From NCBI GenBank assembly GCA_902470475.1, contig CABRGT010000021.1, positions 1-27,133 on the forward strand: a DNA stretch of 27,133 nucleotides, in the 5' to 3' direction. Positions 23,372-27,133 of this stretch are shown one piece after another. The stretch is from an uncultured Porphyromonadaceae bacterium (lineage in GTDB: Bacteria; Bacteroidota; Bacteroidia; Bacteroidales; Muribaculaceae). The notes under the pieces were generated by a model. That model worked only from the letters and a program-made list of their open reading frames with translations, was not told the origin of the DNA and searched no databases. The stretch's first letter is position 1; every line of letters starts with the position of its first letter. The translations under genes were made by a program, and so were the position numbers.

Positions 23372-24226
23372 ATGAAACTCACAAAATTCGTACCGATGAT
23401 GGCTGCTGCGGCCGTGCTGATGACCGGTTGCGTAAGTCATAAGAAATTCAACATGCTGCAGGCCGATTACAATGCCTCGCAGATGTCGCTGGCCCAGAGC
23501 CAGGCCAATGTAAAGAGTCTCGAGCAGGCCCTCGAGGAAGCGCGCCGCAACAACGAACAGTTGCGCGGCGACTATGCCGCCCTGCAGAAGACCCTCGAGC
23601 AGAGTATCATGGCCAACCAGTCGGGCAATGTAAACATTTCGAAGCTTGTCGATCAGATCAACGAGTCAAACGGCTATATCAAGCGCCTTGTCGAGGCCAA
23701 GGCCAAGAGCGACTCGCTGCTTATGGTACTGAGCAACAACCTGACGCGCTCGCTCGACACTTCGGAACTGAAGGATGTCGACGTGAAGGTGCTCAAGGGA
23801 GTCGTGTACATATCGCTGGCCGACAATATGCTCTTCCGCTCGGGCAGCTATGAGATAAGCCCCGACGCCATGGACATCCTCGGCAAGATCGCAAAGATCA
23901 TCAAGGACTACAGGAACTACAGCGTGCTCGTCGAAGGCAACACCGACAATGTGCCCATATCACGCACGAATATCCGCAACAACTGGGATCTGAGCGCGTT
24001 GCGAGCCTCGTCTGTCGTGCAGACCCTGCAGAACACATTCGGAGTAGATCCGTCGCGCCTGACTGCGGGCGGACGGGGCGAATATAACCCTGTGGCGACC
24101 AACGACACGCCCGACGGTCGTCAGCTCAACCGCCGCACGCAGATCATCATCACCCCGAGTCTCGACCAGTTTATGGACCTGATCGACAAGGCACCCGACA
24201 CCGACTCTCCCGCCGCAGCAAAGTAA
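23372..24226 (+). CDS. OmpA-family outer-membrane lipoprotein
   Basis: A 284-aa envelope protein predicted to link the outer membrane to peptidoglycan. The signal peptide ends in a lipobox LMTGC, with lipidated Cys20. Residues about 25-120 are a long heptad-like coiled coil (for example ADYNASQMSLAQSQANVKSLEQ region). The C-terminal OmpA/MotB domain (about 135-265) shows LFRSGSYEISPDAMDIL, VLVEGNTDNVPI, NWDLSALRASSVVQTL and LTAGGRGEYNPVATNDTPDGRQLNRRTQI, including the Asp and Arg that bind diaminopimelate in this fold. It stands alone on the plus strand between a divergent perR and a convergent phosphatase, with a hairpin at each end. Confidence 0.93.
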   Translation: MKLTKFVPMMAAAAVLMTGCVSHKKFNMLQADYNASQMSLAQSQANVKSLEQALEEARRNNEQLRGDYAALQKTLEQSIMANQSGNVNISKLVDQINESNGYIKRLVEAKAKSDSLLMVLSNNLTRSLDTSELKDVDVKVLKGVVYISLADNMLFRSGSYEISPDAMDILGKIAKIIKDYRNYSVLVEGNTDNVPISRTNIRNNWDLSALRASSVVQTLQNTFGVDPSRLTAGGRGEYNPVATNDTPDGRQLNRRTQIIITPSLDQFMDLIDKAPDTDSPAAAK

Positions 24227-24243
24227 TCCCCTTCATATACAAT

Positions 24244-24284
24244 GGTAACCGCCCTGTCCGGCATGTTCCGGCAGGGCGGTTATC
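24244..24284. terminator. Hairpin between convergent OmpA-family and phosphatase genes
   Basis: GGTAACCGCCCTG (24244-24256) pairs with CAGGGCGGTTATC (24272-24284) over 13 bp with one wobble; an inner CCGG/CCGG pair can form in the loop. There is no clear U-run on either side, but its place between two converging stops suggests a two-way terminator. Confidence 0.6.
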
Positions 24285-24306
24285 CTATTCTGATATGGAG
24301 TAAGTA

Positions 24307-25710
24307 TTACTTGGGTTCGAGGCCGCAGAGCTGGCGGATCTTGCGGGGAAGATCGACGTTGTTGCTTAGTCCCTTGAACATGTCCGAGCCTACACCTACG
24401 GCGAAGACGGGCACGGGATTGCCGGAGTGGCCTACCGTGGTGAAAGCTGCGCCGGCTGCGTCGTTGACAAGCTTGAATACTTCGACGGCGAAAGCATTGA
24501 AACTGGCGTAGAGTGTCTTCTGGTCGGCTGAGTTGCGCATCTCGAATGTCTCGTCGAACATCTCTTTGAGCTTTTCGAGGCGCTCCTCGCTCACGGGAAT
24601 GTGGGTGAACAGGCCGAGATTCTGCTCAAGATATTCCTGCATGTCCTCCCAGCGGTAGACGCGGCGGTCGCGCAGCAGCGACTTGCAGTAGTTGCTGAAT
24701 TCCTCTTTCGATACTTTCTGCCAGTCGAACACGCTGAGCGGTCGCGACTGTCCGGTGCGTGAGTGAACGTTGACCATGCCGCCGGTGTCGTGATCGGCCG
24801 TGACAAGGATCAATGTCTCGTCGGGGTGAGCGAGGTAGAAGTCGTAGGCTACCTTGAGGGCCTGGTCGAAGTTGAGCACTTCCTTGACTGCTGCGCCGCC
24901 GTCGTTGCCGTGCAGGGCGTGGTCGATGTTGCCGCCCTCGACCATCATGAAGAAGCGTTCGGGCGCCACGCGCTCCAGATGCTGGAGGCAGGTCTCGGCT
25001 ATCAGGGGCAGGGTCAGCACGCCGCTGATCGAGTCGATGGTGTAGCCGATGTTGTAGGGCGATGTGCCGCGCGGATTTACGAGGAATACCTTGTCGGAGT
25101 TGATTTTGGTGATTTCGTCGGGTCCGTAGATCATCTGTACGCCCTGCTGAGCCATGACATCGAGCACGTCGGTGGAATCTCCGTCGGCGGTGACGGTACC
25201 GAGCAGACCGGCACCGGCCAGGAAGTCATAGCCGCTGTTGGCTGCCTGTATGTCGATATCGTAGTACATCTTGCGGTAGGGTACATGGGCATAGAATGCG
25301 CCGGGAGTGGCGTCGTCGGGAGCGACGGAAGTGACGATGCCCACGCCGTAGCCGGCGTCCTTGAACTGTCGGGCGATCGAAGTCACGTCTGTAGAGTCGG
25401 GATCCATGCCCAGCATTCCGTTCTTGGTCTTGTGGCCGGTCGACAGGGCCGTGCCTGCGGCTGCCGAGTCGGTGATCGAGTGCGATGCCGAGTAGGTCAT
25501 GCACCATGACACGACCGGGAACTGCATCATCAGCAGTGGCTGGTCGTTCTTGAGTATCTCGCGGTTGTAGGCCTGTGCGGTCATCACCGGGCCCATGCCC
25601 ATGCCGTCGCCTATGAAGTAGAATACGTAGCGGGGAGCCTGCTCCTGGGCGGCTGCCGAGAGGGCTGCGCCGGCGAGGCCCATTGCAAGAATCAGTTGTT
25701 TAAGTTTCAT
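24307..25710 (-). CDS. Exported alkaline phosphatase (PhoA superfamily)
   Basis: Hydrolyses phosphomonoesters in the periplasm or at the surface. The 467-aa protein has a signal peptide (MKLKQLILAMGLAGAALSAAAQ) and the metal-site motif FIGDGMG with D35. The nucleophile is Ser82 in ITDSAAAGTA, and metal-ligand blocks follow in VEGGNIDHALHGND, TADHDTGG and VGHSGNPVPVFAVG. The region after TADHDTGG contains a helical insert (roughly 330-405) before the last metal-binding His. The usual HTG is HSG here, a mild change. It starts 4 bp after the GH3-family stop, so the two may share a transcript. No Pho-type regulatory site was identified. Confidence 0.94.
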   Translation of the reverse strand: MKLKQLILAMGLAGAALSAAAQEQAPRYVFYFIGDGMGMGPVMTAQAYNREILKNDQPLLMMQFPVVSWCMTYSASHSITDSAAAGTALSTGHKTKNGMLGMDPDSTDVTSIARQFKDAGYGVGIVTSVAPDDATPGAFYAHVPYRKMYYDIDIQAANSGYDFLAGAGLLGTVTADGDSTDVLDVMAQQGVQMIYGPDEITKINSDKVFLVNPRGTSPYNIGYTIDSISGVLTLPLIAETCLQHLERVAPERFFMMVEGGNIDHALHGNDGGAAVKEVLNFDQALKVAYDFYLAHPDETLILVTADHDTGGMVNVHSRTGQSRPLSVFDWQKVSKEEFSNYCKSLLRDRRVYRWEDMQEYLEQNLGLFTHIPVSEERLEKLKEMFDETFEMRNSADQKTLYASFNAFAVEVFKLVNDAAGAAFTTVGHSGNPVPVFAVGVGSDMFKGLSNNVDLPRKIRQLCGLEPK

Positions 25711-25714
25711 TTGC

Positions 25715-27133
25715 TTATGATTTGGTTTCGTTGAATTTCAACATTGAGTCGATGATATGGCGGGAATTGCTCAGGCGGGGAACCTTGCGCTGGCCGCCGA
25801 GCTTACCGGTGGATCCGAGCCAGTCGTCGAACAGCCCCGGCCGGGCCGTGGTTACCGACAGACGGTCGAGGAATATGCCGCCCGCGCGCTTGGCCTGATA
25901 GTCGGAGTTTTCGGCCTGCAGTCGCCGGTCGAGTTCGTCGGCGAATGCATCGGTGTCGGCCGGCGGTATGTTCCACTCGATGAGCCACTGATGGCGTCCG
26001 CGGCTGCGTTCGGTAGTGAAGACGGGTGCCGCGGTATAATTGGCTACGGACGTACCCGTGGCGGCACAGGCAGCGGCCATGGCGGCTTCGGCGTTGTGCA
26101 CCATCAGTTCCTCGCCGAAGGCGTTGATATAGCTTTGGGTGCGCCCGGCGATGGCGATGCGCAGCGGCTCTACCGACAGCACGCGCACGGTGTCGCCTAT
26201 CGAATAGCGCCACAGGCCGTTGCATGAACTTATGACCAGGGCGTAGATACGGCCCGGCTCAACCTCCCAGGCGCCGAGAGTCGGCGGATTGGGATCGTCG
26301 ACGGCGTCGAGCGGCACGAATTCATAAAACACGCCGCGGTCGAGCAGCAGTTTCATGCCGGCGGCGCGCTCGCGGGTGTCCTGAACGGCGAAGAATCCTT
26401 CTGAGGCATTGTAGGTCTCGAGATAGCGCATGCGTGCCGGGTCGGTTATGGCGCGGTACTGCTCTTCATAGGGCGCGAACGATATGCCGCCGTGGAAGAA
26501 TACCTCAAGGTTGGGCCATACGTCGTGGACGGTGTCGGCCCCGGCGAGCCGCACGACCTCGCGCAGCACGGTCAGAAACCACGACGGCACACCGGATATA
26601 TTGGTAATGTCCTCGTGCAGGGCAGCGCGGGCCAGCGCGGGCAGTTTCTCGTGCCAGTCGGCCATCAAAGCTATTTTCTTGGACGGAACACGCAGCAGAT
26701 TGACCGCAGGATTGATTCCGTCGATCAGATTGGCCGACAGGTCTCCTACCCTAACTCCGGAAGGTAGATCGGCGACCTCGTTGGCGAAACTGCCGCCGAG
26801 TATGAATGCCTTTCCGGCGAAGAGGCGGCTGCCGGGGTACAGCTCCAGGTAATGGGCCACCACATCTGATCCTCCGGCGTAGTGGTTTATTTTCAGCGAT
26901 GCGTCCGTCACGGGGATATACTTGCTCTTGCCGTCGGACGTGCCCGACGACTGTGCGAAACGACGGCACTTGCCCGGCCACAGCACATCAGCCTCGCCGC
27001 GTACCATCCGCTCGACCCACGGGCGGAAATGAGGATAGCCGGCTACCGGAGTGGCGGCCCGGAAGGCTTCGAAGCCGCCGCGCGGGTCAAAGCCGTGTTC
27101 GCGTCCGTAGGCGGTGCGGGCGCCCTGGCGCAG
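25715..27133 (-). CDS. GH3 (auxin-responsive promoter) family protein, N-terminus cut by window edge
   Basis: A bacterial member of the GH3 acyl-adenylate/amido-synthetase family. The frame stays open to the last base of the window, so the true start lies outside; an internal ATG at 27007 is not the start because family-like sequence continues upstream (AYGREHGF, TPVAGYPHFRPW, VERMVRGEADVLWPG). Visible signatures are the nucleotide-binding FAQSSGTSDGKSKYIPV, the central YNASEGFFAVQ and LWRYSIGDTVRV, and the C-terminal INAFGEELMVHNAE and HQWLIEWN. About 472 codons are present out of roughly 500 typical. Plant GH3 enzymes join amino acids to jasmonate or auxin; the substrate in Bacteroidota is not known to me. 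Probably co-transcribed with the phosphatase 4 bp downstream. Confidence 0.9.
   Translation of the reverse strand: MRQGARTAYGREHGFDPRGGFEAFRAATPVAGYPHFRPWVERMVRGEADVLWPGKCRRFAQSSGTSDGKSKYIPVTDASLKINHYAGGSDVVAHYLELYPGSRLFAGKAFILGGSFANEVADLPSGVRVGDLSANLIDGINPAVNLLRVPSKKIALMADWHEKLPALARAALHEDITNISGVPSWFLTVLREVVRLAGADTVHDVWPNLEVFFHGGISFAPYEEQYRAITDPARMRYLETYNASEGFFAVQDTRERAAGMKLLLDRGVFYEFVPLDAVDDPNPPTLGAWEVEPGRIYALVISSCNGLWRYSIGDTVRVLSVEPLRIAIAGRTQSYINAFGEELMVHNAEAAMAAACAATGTSVANYTAAPVFTTERSRGRHQWLIEWNIPPADTDAFADELDRRLQAENSDYQAKRAGGIFLDRLSVTTARPGLFDDWLGSTGKLGGQRKVPRLSNSRHIIDSMLKFNETKS

Noticed and set aside
24763..25509. 248-codon open frame on the plus strand
   Set aside because: Antisense to the alkaline phosphatase motifs; no recognisable protein features.
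1..27133. CRISPR arrays, transposases, phage genes, tRNA or rRNA genes
   Set aside because: No regularly spaced repeats, no transposase or integrase motifs, and no rRNA or tRNA-like stretches were recognised on either strand.

Overview
The window looks like chromosomal DNA of a Bacteroidales bacterium, most likely Muribaculaceae or a close relative (inferred from gene families and style; no rRNA is present). Supporting signs are several promoter elements fitting the Bacteroidota consensus TAnnTTTG with an upstream TTTG or TTG, a PorZ-type type IX secretion (T9SS) protein, a CBM26-bearing GH13 amylase, a bacterial GH3-family protein, and generally G+C-rich genes separated by A+T-rich gaps. No rRNA, tRNA, CRISPR array, transposase or phage gene was recognised.

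Layout, left to right. (1) 43-2907: a secreted two-CBM26 alpha-amylase on the minus strand, preceded by a 385-bp gap that holds its promoter and a possible small RNA or attenuated leader. (2) 3293-5945: minus-strand pdxJ-exbB-exbD-tonB, which gives pyridoxal phosphate synthesis plus a complete energiser for TonB-dependent outer-membrane transport. (3) 6057-7995: a tightly overlapping plus-strand operon with an orphan ACT-like C-terminal domain protein, NAD kinase and a YgjP-type zinc peptidase. It is divided from pdxJ by a perfect inverted repeat. (4) 7996-14478: minus-strand leuS-rdgB-porZ, and after a terminator an unrecognised 171-aa protein. (5) 14554-15507: nadA, then a roughly 600-bp A+T-rich gap with a cluster of DnaA-box-like 9-mers. 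(6) 16160-19032: a plus-strand cassette of a small XRE-type regulator and a compositionally mosaic, partly very A+T-rich 833-aa surface protein, flanked by related imperfect repeats. (7) 19222-21857: minus-strand ksgA-mgtE-small membrane protein. (8) 22148-23157: minus-strand perR/fur-type repressor and rubrerythrin, an oxidative-stress pair with a palindrome in the promoter. (9) 23372-24226: a plus-strand OmpA-family lipoprotein. (10) 24307-27133: minus-strand GH3-family protein (cut by the window edge) followed by alkaline phosphatase.

Most genes are housekeeping or envelope functions. The main theme is the cell surface: TonB energisation, PorZ of T9SS, and two secreted proteins (amylase and the mosaic protein) that end in nearly the same short C-terminal tail although they are otherwise unrelated. 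The most interesting items are the promoter-terminator pair upstream of the amylase, the orphan domain that appears to have lost its CBS pair, the regulator/surface-protein cassette with a G8 tract at its promoter, the shared C-terminal tail, and the palindrome in the perR promoter. I did not find clear evidence of a wholly new multi-gene system.
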